A stretch of 64,000 nucleotides of DNA from Symsagittifera roscoffensis (taxonomy: Eukaryota; Xenacoelomorpha; Acoela; Convolutidae), in NCBI RefSeq assembly GCF_963678635.1, contig NC_087066.1, positions 3,598,485 to 3,662,484 on the forward strand. Direction: 5' to 3'. Below, in pieces: positions 25,472-37,517 of the stretch (position 1 is its first letter; every line of letters starts with the position of its first letter). The notes under the pieces were generated by a model that was given only the letters and a program-made list of their open reading frames with translations, made no database searches and was not told the DNA's origin. The position numbers and the translations under genes are program-made.

Positions 25472-25796
25472 GTCAACCCGGGTCTTTTGATTTGCCGAAG
25501 ATAGTAATCAATCACTCTATATTTAGTAGAAATATCCTGTGTTATCTACGGGTACAGAAAAGCAAATGGAACTGACAAAGCCAGATAGGTAAGAGGTAGT
25601 AGGGTATCGCAATCAGATTGTTCAATCATGAACAGGAATCACTTAATTAAGTCTCAGCAAACCCTTGAATTTTGTGTTTCTTTATCAAATGGAAGGCCTC
25701 ACATTATTGCAGCAGAATAACAGATTTTCATCTATCAAAAAATCATCTATCGAATTACATCACATCTTTGTTGAGAATTTGCTGCAAAAAAAACAG

Positions 25797-26817
25797 TATC
25801 GCTGTGCTTATTGGAAAAGCTTCGAAAATCGATAATTTAAAGGAGACCGAATTGACAGCAGAAGAACTAACTTGGAGCTGCGCGAAAGACATGAAAAAGT
25901 ACACATTCGGCGGAGATGGAATTACTATCGTATGTTTCTCAAGTCTAGCTAAGGGTTGTTCACAAGCAGCGCTAGAGTGGTACCGCCAACAAGATATTTC
26001 GGTTGTTTTTGTTGTTCTTGGGAATAGCATCGACAAAACGGCTTTTGCGCAGCTATCTCTTCAATCTGCACTTTACCTACCTCTCAAACGTTCAATGGTT
26101 CTAAGACTGGATTGCCTTACAAGTTCATTGATTGACATAAGCCACTTCTGCAAAGGCCTGAATGATCAGACAGGGACAAATTACAACACTCGGTTGCCAG
26201 TGATGAATCATTATGATGAATCAACGCTAATTGCGAATGCCGAGAACTACAAAAGAGAAGAGCTCAGAGAATTGATATCAGCATGTGAAAACGTCAGAAA
26301 TACCGATGCAGTTACCTTTCTCGCGTTGTTCGGACTTTACCCAGCAGCGTTCGATGTAGTTTTTCGAGAGTATTGTGAACATATAAGATCAAAACAAGGA
26401 GACCCAGAGAGAAGGAGGGAACAAGCAGTGGCTTGTAGGAAATATGCGTCTGAACTGCTCCTTAAGATAACCAACCATCGCGACCTTATGTTTAATCAAA
26501 TGCAAGATGACGATTGCGGTCGATATTTACAATCATTTCTATCTTTGCTACACGCAAGTTGTTCTGTTTGGTTTAATCCAAAACCCCTCATGGGTTATAA
26601 TCAAATTATCGGAATGTGTACAGCTGCAATTAACAAACTGCAGGTCGCAAACATTAGCTTTGACAGTAACCAGACTGAGACTACAGAACGTTACCATCAC
26701 CAGACCGTTGTCAAAGATCGTTTAGACATGGGAAGAGCAGAATTTGTTGGGCTTAGCATGGGAGACTTTAACAGAATCAAATTCATTCAGGCCATTAAGC
26801 TAACAGTCGAAGCACGG
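25797..26817 (+). CDS. Unrecognised two-exon gene, exon 1 (5' end uncertain)
   Basis: The frame is open from 25672 to a donor CGG|GTATGT at 26817/26818, but the first in-frame codon there is TTG and the first ATG is internal (about 25890). The exon therefore probably begins at a splice acceptor, either near 25796 (AACAG) or near 25776. About 340 residues are visible. The N-terminal third has hydrophobic beta-strand-like segments (ITIVCFSSLA; ISVVFVVLG), suggesting an alpha/beta fold. The middle and C-terminal parts are helical and charged (REELRELISACENV, DPERRREQAVACRKYASELLLKI). I recognise no family. The exon ends on a complete codon and joins 27899 in phase. The intron (26818-27898) contains a Helentron-like insertion. 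Confidence 0.65.
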
Positions 26818-27362
26818 GTATGTTTTTGGTTCTTTCTCGCAATCTCGACTCTAAAGGCTTCTAGTTAAGCGTTTCAATGGTTTCAAACACTAAGTTCCCT
26901 TGTTTGCGCTCAAAATTCAACATAGGCTGATATCAGTTAATGTTTTTTTTTGAATTTTGGCTAACTTTAGGAGCCACCATATGTGTCTACTTAACATGGG
27001 TTATAAGGAAACATGGGAACTACTAAACAATTTCCACCCCTTTCAAAAAAAGGCGACCACCGGCGACCTTAAACCGAGATTATAAAGTTTCAAAAGCTTC
27101 AAAAACTTGCGAGTTGTCGCTTTCCTTAAATTTTTCAAGTTGTCTTTGGATGCGAGTTGTTGGGATACCTTGTTAAGTAGATGTAGATCAAAATGGTCGA
27201 TTTTTCGACCAATCAGAATGCAGCAAAATTAAAATTCACAATAGAAAGCTCAGTGCTAATTTACTGTATTTATTTATAGGAGTGGAAATTCTTAAGTAGG
27301 TCCGAAACACGTATGTAAGCATGCGGTTTGGCTACTTATCTTAGAGAAAAACATGAAGTTTT

Positions 27363-27836
27363 TTGTTCCGACTTTCGACAAAACGGAAAATTTCAGCTTG
27401 GTGTGGTTTTTTATTCAGTTGTTTTTTGTCGCTCGAAATAAGTGATTTTGCAAAAAAAATTATACCCCATAGAAGATATCGACTCCCTAACATCAAATTT
27501 AAAAAGATTTTACCTCCAATCATTTTTTGCAAAGTTTTAGGAGTTTGAAAATTGCCAATTTGGCCATACTCTGGGCTACTTTATGTGCACTTTTTAGATT
27601 TTATCCATAATCATGACAGCGTAACGCGTTTTATTTATGCGTGGTTATTTATCCCGCAAAGCAAAGTCGTTCCAAATTGAATTGAGGCTAGCTAATCGGT
27701 GGTATAAACTTTGACACTTAATCTTTTGTATTGTCTAAAATTTTTCAATATTTTCTTTTTCCAAAAACTATTCGATCTGCATTAAGGGGCAGTCGGAACA
27801 TTCAGGGCTTTGCCCTGATATACGAGTACTCTTGTT
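27363..27836 (+). mobile_element. Helentron-like non-autonomous element, copy A
   Basis: Starts TTGTTCCGACTTTCG and ends with CAGTCGGAAC, then a small stem-loop (CAGGGCTTTGCCCTG), then CTTGTT. The 5' GTTCCGACT pairs with the internal AGTCGGAAC rather than with the very end. An asymmetric inverted repeat followed by a 3' hairpin is the terminal arrangement described for Helentron/DINE-like elements. It lies in the intron of the unknown gene. Two further copies are at 36001 and 39664. Confidence 0.65.
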
Positions 27837-27898
27837 TGAAATTGTAAACCCTCATCCTTAACAATTTGCAAATGAACTACAATTGAGTTTATTTTTAG

Positions 27899-28414
27899 AC
27901 TGCTGCCGAAAAGAGGGAGGCAGTCAGGAAACTTTCCAACATGGAAAAAACAATCAGACGAAAAAATGCACACATATATATACTCAAGAATGAGTATAGA
28001 AATAAGATTAACACCGAGACAATATCTGAATTGGCAAAGAAACGGGCACAAATAGCCAACAAGTGTGCTGAATATGCAGTTTATTGTGTAGAGCAATCAA
28101 CTGCACCTCACCACAGACTATTTCACTTGGACGCTGCCATTTTTTCTACAAACGGTATATTTATGGATCCCTTCAATTCTGCGTGTTATGATATTCTGAT
28201 CAAAGTGTTTAGCAAAGAGAAGGAGTCAGCTGAGGCAGCTATCAACAATGAACAAAATAAACACATTGAAGAGGAAACACTTTTGAACCGTTTAGTTGAG
28301 GAAGATATTCAAGTTGGTTGGGCGAAACATGTGGTTTTCCGTGATGGAGAATGGAAGCTTTCAGTCGACGAATTTTTTTTCCATAAAGCTGGTATTTTCA
28401 AAATCTTCCATTGA
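27899..28414 (+). CDS. Unrecognised two-exon gene, exon 2 (3' terminal)
   Basis: The acceptor is ATTTTTAG at 27891-27898, and the exon opens in phase 0 (T-A-A-E-K-R-E-A) and stops with TGA at 28412-28414, giving 171 residues. It starts with a charged helix or coiled-coil (EKREAVRKLSNMEKTIRRKN), continues through mixed sequence with several Cys and His, and has a second acidic helical stretch (SKEKESAEAAINNEQN) before an aromatic C-terminus. An ATTAAA that could serve as a poly(A) signal lies near 28450. The codon pattern and the clean splice phase support a real gene. Function unknown. Confidence 0.65.
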   Translation, partial: TAAEKREAVRKLSNMEKTIRRKNAHIYILKNEYRNKINTETISELAKKRAQIANKCAEYAVYCVEQSTAPHHRLFHLDAAIFSTNGIFMDPFNSACYDILIKVFSKEKESAEAAINNEQNKHIEEETLLNRLVEEDIQVGWAKHVVFRDGEWKLSVDEFFFHKAGIFKIFH

Positions 28415-28991
28415 AACAACAGTTTATGTACATGGACATTATACAAAAGCTATTAAATTCTAATGTGCAGTAGTTTTAGTTGATATTAAAATTTTAAGGT
28501 GTACTCGGATAATACCTGTGCAAATAATTAACCATTTCCTTCTCTTTTGGGTTCCAGAACTGTTCAGTGAACTGAGTTATAAACACAGAGACGAAGCAGA
28601 GCTTCGCAACACTTGTGATATAAAATATGCCAGTGTTTAGGCGTAAGCAAAATGACAGTGTAAACCAACGACGTATTTTACAAAAACAACTCAGAATAAG
28701 TTAAGAGCAGAATTGGTCCGACCAATTTCTAATTCACAAACTATTCATATTATCTAATCCGTAAAACTGCAGCCAGGCAATAGAATTTTCGAAAAAGGGG
28801 GAAAATAGAATTCTCTTCTCAAAAATTTTACAATCAGTTAACACTCTTGATTTAAAATGAATTGAGTGTGGCAAGTGTACAAATGCATAAGAAAGCTCTA
28901 ATCATTGCTTTTTTGCGACAAGAAAAAGAAAATGGGCAAAAAGAGCTACAAAAACTCCACTCGTACATGGTATATCGAGGGAAAGTTCATA
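28415..28991. other. 3' flank of the unknown gene
   Basis: AT-rich, no convincing coding frame. A short frame at 28862-29107 overlaps the start of the foldback and does not look protein-like. Confidence 0.4.
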
Positions 28992-31900
28992 ATGGCTTCA
29001 AACATACAGAAACTTCGAAAAAAAAAAAAAATTTTGGGAAAAATTGCACAAAATTTCAAGATTGTGGCTATTTTTTTGATGATTCTCATCTTACGTGCAG
29101 ATTTTGAAACCAAGCTCAAATTGTGATTTAAATGGAATCATTTTGAGACAATGATACAAAGTTTTGAATAAAAATATGGATTTTTCCACATTTTTTTCCG
29201 TAAAATATTGAAATACTGTAAAGTTTACCCGAAATTTGAGCTAAAGCGCGGGTTATACAATGCCATGAATATATAAAGCTCATATTAGGTGAATCAAAAT
29301 TGAAACGTCCGATTTTTCGGGAAAATAGTGAAAACAATCCTAATTTTCGAGAAAGTAAAATTAATCAAATCTATTCAAAATTTACAACTTTCAACCTTTT
29401 ATTTGCGTAATTAACTGGTTTTTGATCCAGTTAGGGAAAACTTATCTAAGAATCTCATTTCAAATGAACAATAAGAGCAATATTCACAGAAATTTTTAGA
29501 TCAAATTACATGATTCAACTCCTCCAATTATTTTCTCAATGATTTACCCAACTTTGTACAAAAATTACAACTTCTGAGAAAAGTTTCACATTCATAATAA
29601 TAAATTTCAGAAAAAACTGAACATTTTACAGCTCAAATTAACTACAAATGGGGTCAGTTTTATCCTAAAAGTGTATTGGATATTGGATGAATTTCATAAT
29701 TCAAATCTTTTTCAAAACTGATGATTATCTCTCTATTGCGTCTACAACATAATTTTCATGATTTTTCCGTAGAATTGTTCTATGTGTGAATGTTTTTCCT
29801 ACTTTCTGCCTAATACATGTTTTTGCCATAGTACTCACTTTGCAAGGAAATTTAGTGAGAAGTGGTGATTTTGAAAGGAAAATAGTATCAATTGAACGAA
29901 CAATTTACTACCAGAGATGAAAGTAGAACTGATAACGTTTAACTCTTACTATGTAAACTTTACATGTTTTCCTTAAATTTACGTTTTTCAGTTGCGAAAA
30001 CAAAACCATTTAAGCAGAAATACAACTTTTGGGATCATTAAAAATCACTTTTCTTGCAAAATAGTTTTTAAATCGCTTTGTATTCTTGAGTTTTGTTGGA
30101 ATTATTCTCAAAAATGTCTAAGTAAGAAAAAATCAGTGCTAATTGAAGCATTCAAAAGCACATGTAAAAAAAAGGTGTTTTTTAAATTTAAGATTTTAGA
30201 AAAAATTAGGAGCAGCTCTATTGGTTATAATATGAAAACCCTTCGCAGTAGAAATACGCATGGGAATTTAATTCCTAGCTTCTGCAGCATCTAAAAACTT
30301 TTTAAAGAACACTTCTTAAGAAAACCTAATTAGAAAAGGAAATGAAGGTTCAAACTGTATAAATTGAAAAAGTTTGCGAAATTTATCAAACAAAAAACTC
30401 TAGATCTACCTAATTTTCTAATTGAAGCTAACCAGAACAAAATATTTACTGTGCCTTTAATTGAAACTATTCAAGTTAACGTTAATTTAATTCACATCTG
30501 GTTCTGCTAAAATATCAGTTTGTTTAGAAATTTTCAGCAAGCTCCAAATTACTCTCTCGTAAAATCTGTCTACATAAACTTTTTATTCAAAAGAATGAAT
30601 GTAGATCTTGAAAGCAAACTTTTTGCCTTATGCTTCAAGTATCATCTTCCAAAATATGTCGGAGTTGAGTTTACTTTAAAAAAAAATATCCTCAGAGCAT
30701 CTCAGTTTTCATACAAACTTACCTAATATTTCAAATGATAACAAATTTTTCATTAAACTACACTTCTATGTTGGATTTTGCTCAAGATGTAATTTATAAG
30801 CTAAATTTTAATAAAATGTTCTTTAAACTCCTAACGAATTAAATTGAGTTTCTATCTCAATTTAGTATTTTCTCAGTTTCTGCTTCATCTACTATCTTCC
30901 AACTTAATCAAATTTGAAAAAAAAACTAGAAAACTGAATTTTAGATGGAAAATTGTATAATTTCAACGAACGTTCCATAATCCGAAGCAAAGTTAATAGC
31001 ATAAATCCTTTGTTAAAAATCTTCAATTGAATTTCACGACCTGATAACTTTATAATGTGTTTTCAACTGTGAATTTCTACACTGAAGTAAATTTTTTGTT
31101 GAGAAACATATATATCATTATCTTGAGAATTTCAAAGATTAGCAAAAACTTTTATTTTTTCGTTTTCATAACATGACTTTTCATAATGCTGCTACATAAC
31201 ATACGCTAAAGAGTGGTTACATAATCCTTTAAAAAATGTTAAAAAAATGGATTTTTATAAAACATCAACTAATTGAAAGGTTTTTGCCTAGTTACTATTT
31301 GTAAGTTTTCCTTGTTTAGTGCTTGTAAAAGTGATCATAGAGTAGAGCGTTTTGAAACAGATAATGGGGGTTAATTATTTAAGAATTATGGTTTTCTACT
31401 GTTTTTTTGACAATTTAAGAAAAAAATAAATAATAATAACTGACCTAGAAAAGACGAAAAAATGTATGTTTTGCTAACCTTTGAAATTCTCATTATAATG
31501 ATATATATTTCTCAACAAAAAAATTACTTCAATGTAGATATTCAGAGTTCAAACAACATTATAAAGTTATCAGGTTGAGAAAACCATTTGAAGATTTTTA
31601 ACAAAGGTATTATGCTATTAACTTTGCTTCAGATTATTGAACGTTCGTTGAAATTATACATTTTCCATCTAAAATTCAATTTTTCAGAAATTTTTTTGTC
31701 AAATTGGATTAAATTGGAAGATAGTAGATGAACCAGAAACTGAGAAAACACTAATTTGCGATAGAAACTCAATTCAATTCATTAGGCGTTTAAAGACAAT
31801 TTTATTAAAATTTAGCTTATAAATTACATCTTGAGAAAAAATCCAACAAAAAAGTGTCAACTAATGAAAAATTTGTTATCATTTGGATTATTAGGTAAGT

Positions 31901-32234
31901 TTATACAAAAATTCAGTTGAGCTGAGGATAGTTTTATTGAAGTTAGCTCAACTCCGACATATTTTGGAAGAATAAAACTTGAAAATTGTGGAAAAATCTA
32001 TATTTTTATTCAAAATTTTGTATCATTATCTCAACATGATTCCAATTAAAATACATGGGACTAATTTTAAACTCTACATGTATAAATTTTTTACATTTAT
32101 ATCGAATGCGACAAAAAATTGAACCAAAACCTGAGAATTCTGCAATTCCTTCCAAAAAATTAAAACTTTTTGAACTTTTTGCAATTTTTTTGCAAAAACT
32201 TGAATTTTTTCGTAGTTTCAGTGGGTTTCAGCAT
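28992..32234. repeat. Large foldback (inverted repeat), 3.2 kb
   Basis: Left outer arm 28992-29200 is the reverse complement of 31986-32234 (for example ATGATACAAAGTTTTGAATA against its complement near 32010). Inner arms of about 525 bp at 30643-31165 and 31452-31980 are also reverse complements (CTTCCAAAATATGTCGGAGT, CCAACAT, AACGAACGTTC and many other shared words). The spacer at 31166-31451 does not pair. The left arm contains an extra 1.4 kb (29201-30642) absent from the right arm. No coding capacity was recognised. It is probably a foldback-type transposon or an old inverted duplication. Confidence 0.75.
29201..30642. other. Segment present in only one foldback arm
   Basis: It lies between the outer and inner left arms and has no counterpart on the right, so it is either an insertion here or a deletion there. 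AT-rich, with a 100-codon frame at 29992-30294 that is compositionally like its surroundings. No terminal repeats or target duplication were found by eye. Confidence 0.45.
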
Positions 32235-33620
32235 AGAGCATAAAAGCAGTTAAAACACCATGTAAAACGCTACACTTAATACAACTAGCATATCCACCAA
32301 TTAGATAACGCGCCCGAAATTTTTGGGAACAAATTTTGACATTTTAAAATCCAAAAAAAATTCGTTTTTCTTACCATTCTCTTACCATCACACAAACCAT
32401 GAAACGTTACCATAGGTATTCCATTTCTAAATACATTGTAGACTCTAAACCTAACATTAATACAGGAAATCTGACCGGAAATCGATAACGTATCTTAATA
32501 CATGGAGTCAGCCATGCCTCCTGATCAGCCTCAACATCTACTACTCACAGTGATAAATGTTTCATTTGTAAAAAACAATGGTAGCAAGAATTCTATGTAT
32601 CAAAAAAATATTTTGTCCAGATGCAATTTGTTTGACAGAATTAACCAGACAACGATATGCCTGCAATTGATTTGTTTTCCAGCAAAAAAAAAGTTGGCAT
32701 AAAGAACCGGTCCGAACCGGATTTGAACCCTGAGTTTTTGTCGTTCTAAGCATAGAGTTATTTGATTAGCTCCGATTTGCAACCGCGTGCTAATTGCTTG
32801 CGTATTAAACCATAAATAAATAATTCAAAAGAGTAACGAACTTGATAAATGGTCAATGAAGCTCCTGTGGATACTCTGCGAAATATACGAACTCAAGGCT
32901 AGTAAAATTGAACATTGCAGGAGTAATTCAAAACTCTGAAAGCAATTTCATTTAAAAAGGCGTATAAAAATCAATTCTACGAAGTAGCGACTAAGCCGAC
33001 AAAACATAAACCATAAGCACGCGAACCATAGGCTCAAATTAGGGTAAACCCCGCGAAATTTGCCGTACTTTGCATTTTCTTCACCTCTATTCTAAGTGCC
33101 GGATACGCATAAAAGTTTGTGTTCAGTAAATTTACATGGTAAGAAATTTTTGTGATTTGGCAACCATGGCGACATAACGTAATGACACAAAGCATAAGCC
33201 GACCATAATTTTGGAACGGATCACTTTCATTCAAAAGAAAACATGTCCTGGTTGAATTCTAACCTAGGATCGTTGCTTTCTCAAGCATAGTCGGTAAATA
33301 TAGGCCTAACCTGCCGAGGTAGCTATACGCCGAGAAAATTTGATTGGAAAATAAATCAATTGATTTGATTCAAAATGCTTCAAACCAAATTATTCAATAT
33401 TCCAGCTTGATGGAGCTCGTTACTCGCAAGCGATGAAATTATTATATAATTTTAAATTAAGGATAACCGTTTGCTCAGCAGTAAGAACAGAGAGGATTGA
33501 CTTCAATTTTTTTTTTTCAAAAAACCAATTCGTTGAAAACTAGTTTTTTTCAACTTCACATGATTTATCCGCAGATTAAACAGATGCAAGGCCGGAAAAA
33601 ACCTCTACAAAAAACATAGT
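32235..33620. other. Non-coding stretch
   Basis: No gene recognised. A tRNA-like word (GGTTCAAATCC on the minus strand, near 32720) occurs without a foldable cloverleaf. Confidence 0.4.
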
Positions 33621-33624
33621 CAAT

Positions 33625-33835
33625 CGACGATTGGAAAAGAGTAATGAACGCAAGTAAACATAAAAAACACTGTTTTTCTCAAAAAAAATCTCAGATTTCG
33701 AATTTCAAAGAAAAAGTAGATGCCCTTTAAGCTTTTTGAAATCCTAGAACAATTTGAGATTGACGCTTTTTTTTATAACATTAACCGTTCACTAGAAATT
33801 GTTCACGTTTTTTTTTGCTCCATTTCCACGTTCGT
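33625..33835 (+). repeat. Dispersed repeat family D, copy 1
   Basis: Shares an ordered set of words (AAAAAAATCTCA, TCGAATTTC, AGAAAAAGTAGATG, TTTGAAATCC, AGAACAATTT, TAACATTAACC) with segments at 40540-40900, 42650-42790 and 56670-57030. Identity is moderate, so this is an old family. Class unknown. Confidence 0.5.
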
Positions 33836-36000
33836 ATTTGGAGAAATCTATTAACGGCACATTCAGCAGATGAATTTCAATTGAACTCAAAAAGTGCATA
33901 TATACTTAAGTGCATTCATAAATGCATCAATATGTATGAATGCAGATCTGTAGTTATTAGAGACTTTTCCTGAAAAAAGAAATCAGCAAGACTTATGACA
34001 GAGTCTTTACTACATTAATTACTTTAATTAATTTTACGAAAAAATCGCACTCCCCCATTGGAAATTAATCTTTGAAAAACCTATTTAAGTCAGGATGCAA
34101 TTAAAATTGGCATGATGAACAAACTAACTACTCTGAACAATTTGTTTTTCATACTTTACATCGTAACATCGCGCAGTTAGCTAAAATTACATTTAAAACA
34201 ACTAAGAAAGTCGAAAATTTTAAATGGGGGGGGGGGGGAAGCATTGACTATGATTAAACTGAGATTAAATGATATCAGATTAAATTGACAATTAATCTGA
34301 AAATGCTTTTACAAACTTACAAATAGCAGCCAAAAATAATTAGATTTATTAACTCGTTTGTCATTCAAAACTTGAGCAGAAATCAGATGTTTTTTTAACG
34401 AACTGCTCAAAACTTTTAAGGGCTACGTAAGCGCAAATTAGAAAAACCTCAGTAACTATATAAAAAGGAATTTATTTTACATTTCAAAAACAACCTTGCT
34501 TAAGGGAGCATAAAATTATCTGCCGATAGTAAGTTTCGATATATATTGAACAAATCATTTGTAAAAAAAAAAACACTTGAAAACGGCTTCATAGAAGTAA
34601 ATAGACAACCGCGTATTACTTAGTCCGTACTTTCAATTTCTCATCTCGATTCTGATTGGTTAATATAAAATTTGTCTACGAACTGACGAGTATGAACACG
34701 TGGCTATCTACATACAAACCGCACTCCCCAAAATTTTTCAGATTTTAGATATCTGTAAATTTCGATCTAACTCCTTAAATGATAAAATAAGAATATTGCA
34801 TATGAGTGAAAAGAGAACATTAATCAAGGTTCGTCAACTTTCAAAAAGTTAATAACAGCTTAATCGGAAACAACTAAGAATTCCCAAAGTAACACTGGTG
34901 AGCGAAGATTAATTCAATTTAACTTATGTTGAAAAAAAAACAATATAGTATATTTCCTACTCTCAGAAGAGAACCGAAAACGATGGTATTTTCAAAAATT
35001 TGGAGACTTCAAAATTCTTTAAACTTCAGTAAGCTTTATTGATTGAAAAGTTCTGGATAAATCAAGCTCAATTTGAGCTAACTGGATCGATCAATAATTG
35101 CTAAATATCTGAAAGAGAAATCAAACTTTTTGTAACATTTGATTTTTTGTTATTGATCTTTAATTTACCAAACAAAATTGAATGGAACCGCGCAAAATCA
35201 AACTTGAGGGTGATCAATGTTTAAGACTTACTCCTGAGAAAAACCTAATACGACCTAATTGAGTGTATTCACTACCTTCTTCCACAATTAAAACAAATGA
35301 GAATACAAGATCTGAATTTTTTGCTGGGATACTGAATTCTAAGTTCAATCTCTAAAAAAAACAAGAAAATAGGAGCAAAACTGAAATCAACAAATGCAAT
35401 GATACCAAATAATTGATCAGCTTAGAGTTCATAGGCTTTAAAAGACGGATGCTAGTTGCATCCTTTCACACGCCGTTCGCAAGCACCTGGCTGGACTAAA
35501 TAGCGAACATCTCTGATCTTCAGAAACAAAGGACGCAGTTCTCTCCTAGTATGCTTTCTTCATGTTGAGCGTTCGTTTCCACGCAACTGGAAGGCTGTCC
35601 TCGGTCTAAACAGATAACACACATACACGCCAGTTTTAGTACAAATCAAGTACTTATGCAGCCATGGCTTCAAACAAGTGGCTCAAGTTCCAACGCTTTT
35701 CGGGTTCTACGCTGTTTACTTTGTTTTATTTGAGCAACAAAAAATTTAAATAAGGTTTGCATATTCCAAGTGAAATATATTTCACAATACCAGGAATAAT
35801 ATTTCTGGTTTTTCATTCTGAGTTCAATTTTTTAAATTAAATAAACGTTTGTTACAGTACAGTTATTTCCACACGAGACAATTTATCACACTAAGTAGTA
35901 TTTTCTAGCATTAATACTAAAATTGAGCTCCGCAATAAGATCATTCTTATGCAAACCCTCAAAACTTCACGTTATCGCTATTAGTATGAAACCAAGGTTA
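33836..36000. other. Non-coding stretch
   Basis: Mostly AT-rich. A G run sits at about 34227-34238. A segment with higher GC at about 35440-35710 stands out, but both strands have frequent stops and I recognise no protein; it could be a decayed exon or regulatory sequence. Confidence 0.35.
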
Positions 36001-36491
36001 TTGTTCCGACTTTCGAAGTAAACGGAATATTTATGCTTGGCGTAGTTTTTTATCAAGTAGTCAATTTTCAGCGATCGAAATAATAGTTTATAACATAAAA
36101 AAATTATACCCCATTTAAGATATCGACTCACTGAGTTCAACTGTAAAAAGATACTTTACCTCTAATATTTTTTTGTTAAGTTTTGGGATTTTGAAAATTG
36201 CCAATTCGGCCATGCTCTGGCCTAAATTCTGCGCTCTTTGAAGATTTTACGCATAATGTTAAAAGCCTAACGCCGATTATTTATGCGTGGCGAATTACCC
36301 CGAACAACAAAACCATTTCAAATTGGATTGAGGCAAGCGAATCGGTCGTATTAATTTCATACAACTTGATGTTTGATATTATCCAAAATGTATAGACTTT
36401 CAATATTTTCGTCTCCCAAAAACTATTCGATATGAATTAAGGGACAGTCGGAACATTCAGGGCTTTGCCCTGACATACGGGCAGTCTTGTT
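36001..36491 (+). mobile_element. Helentron-like non-autonomous element, copy B
   Basis: The same termini as copy A: TTGTTCCGACTTTCG at the left; CAGTCGGAAC, hairpin CAGGGCTTTGCCCTG and CTTGTT at the right. The interior is colinear with copy A (GATATCGACTC, TTACCTC, GCCAATTCGGCCATGCTCTG), giving a length of 491 bp. Confidence 0.65.
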
Positions 36492-36628
36492 ATTACCAAA
36501 CCGATGTATGAATACGGCAAGGGAACGAGCAAAACAACGACGAACTTGTGAACAAGTTACTTTCATACTCAAACAGTGATTCAGTCCCTTTTTCCGTGGT
36601 GCTGATGTTCAAAAAGGGTGATATGTTA

Positions 36629-36918
36629 CAATAGGTGGCAGATGAAACTAACACTATACCAACTGGTCTGCCCATTGATCATATAAACGTTTAGTCTTTT
36701 ACTCTCTTCTCCTTTCGTGAATTTGCTCATAATAAAATTGCTAAATATTAAGAATTTTGCGTGGGTTAAGAAACACTCCGTTCTTTCTTGTTCACCAGAC
36801 TGGTTAGCATAACGACTTAAACTTTTCAGAGGCGCCAAGGTCCGGGATCGAATCCTGCTGAGATCATTTTTTGCTTTGTAAAGACTGAGTTTAGTCGAAA
36901 GTAACCTGCCACCTATTG
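36629..36918. mobile_element. Tc1/mariner-type MITE
   Basis: Terminal inverted repeats CAATAGGTGGCAG and CTGCCACCTATTG are perfect over 13 bp and flanked on both sides by TA (36627-36628 and 36919-36920). The total length is 290 bp with no transposase. A TA target duplication with short perfect inverted repeats fits a non-autonomous Tc1/mariner element. The 120-codon minus frame across it is incidental. Confidence 0.75.
36800..36872 (+). other. Pol III-like (tRNA-derived) segment inside the MITE
   Basis: An A-box-like TAGCATAACGA at 36805, a B-box-like GGATCGAATCC at 36845 (10 of 11 positions of the consensus) and a T6 run at 36867 occur in the order and spacing of a tRNA or SINE promoter. 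I could not fold a convincing cloverleaf, so this is more likely a tRNA-derived relic than a tRNA gene. Confidence 0.3.
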
Positions 36919-37323
36919 TAATAGATGCAAGCATTTCATGCAACTCAGCAGGGCTATCAAAAATAAAAGATTGTATCAAACAAAACAATTGTTTCTGTAT
37001 TACTTCACGTATTTAAGCCTGATGTTTTTTCTATTTTTAAAGAAAAATTTCGTTTCACATTTTTTTTAGCTTCAAAGACTAAGTTTAACCCAATTTTCAT
37101 TAGAAGAAACTTAAATTTAGTTTACTATTAAATACAGAGAAATACAAAAATTTCATGAAAAGTTCAGTTTTTCAGACAATGTATGTCTCAGGTCGCTAGA
37201 ATTTTCAAAAACGTATACAAAACTTGTTCCAAATTGTTCGATTGTCACTTTTAATTAGTTTGAATGATCCGCCCTTTGCCACCAATTAGAGTGTTTGATA
37301 AGTAATTCAACTGGTCTACTCAC
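36919..37323. other. Sequence downstream of the last visible PLRG1 exon
   Basis: The exon ending at 37324 has a clear donor, so a short final exon (about 20 codons in relatives) is expected at lower coordinates. I could not identify it here or further left. Confidence 0.35.
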
Positions 37324-37517
37324 AGCAGTGTCGTCCTCTTTGTACACTTTGATGGTCTTGTCTGCCTCGGCTGTGATGAGTCTGCTGCCGGACATGTCGA
37401 ACTGGACTGCATAGATGCCGGCCTCACTGTCCAGAGAGCCAGGCTGCACTTGTGCCTGCACTCTCTGGAAACAGTAGCCACTGGTCCAGTCCCAAAAGTG
37501 CATGCTACCATTGTCCG
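37324..37517 (-). CDS. PLRG1: PLRG1 exon: WD40 blades 6-7
   Basis: A 194-bp exon, acceptor GTTTAG and donor GTGAGT at 37323-37318. It encodes [25 protein letters not shown] and the final blade [18 protein letters not shown]. The donor shows that one more coding exon follows. Confidence 0.93.

Noticed and set aside
32700-32775. tRNA gene on the minus strand near GGTTCAAATCC
   Set aside because: The T-arm stem does not pair and no D-arm or anticodon stem could be formed.
36626-36988. 120-codon minus-strand frame
   Set aside because: Spans the two ends of a MITE and has no protein-like motif.
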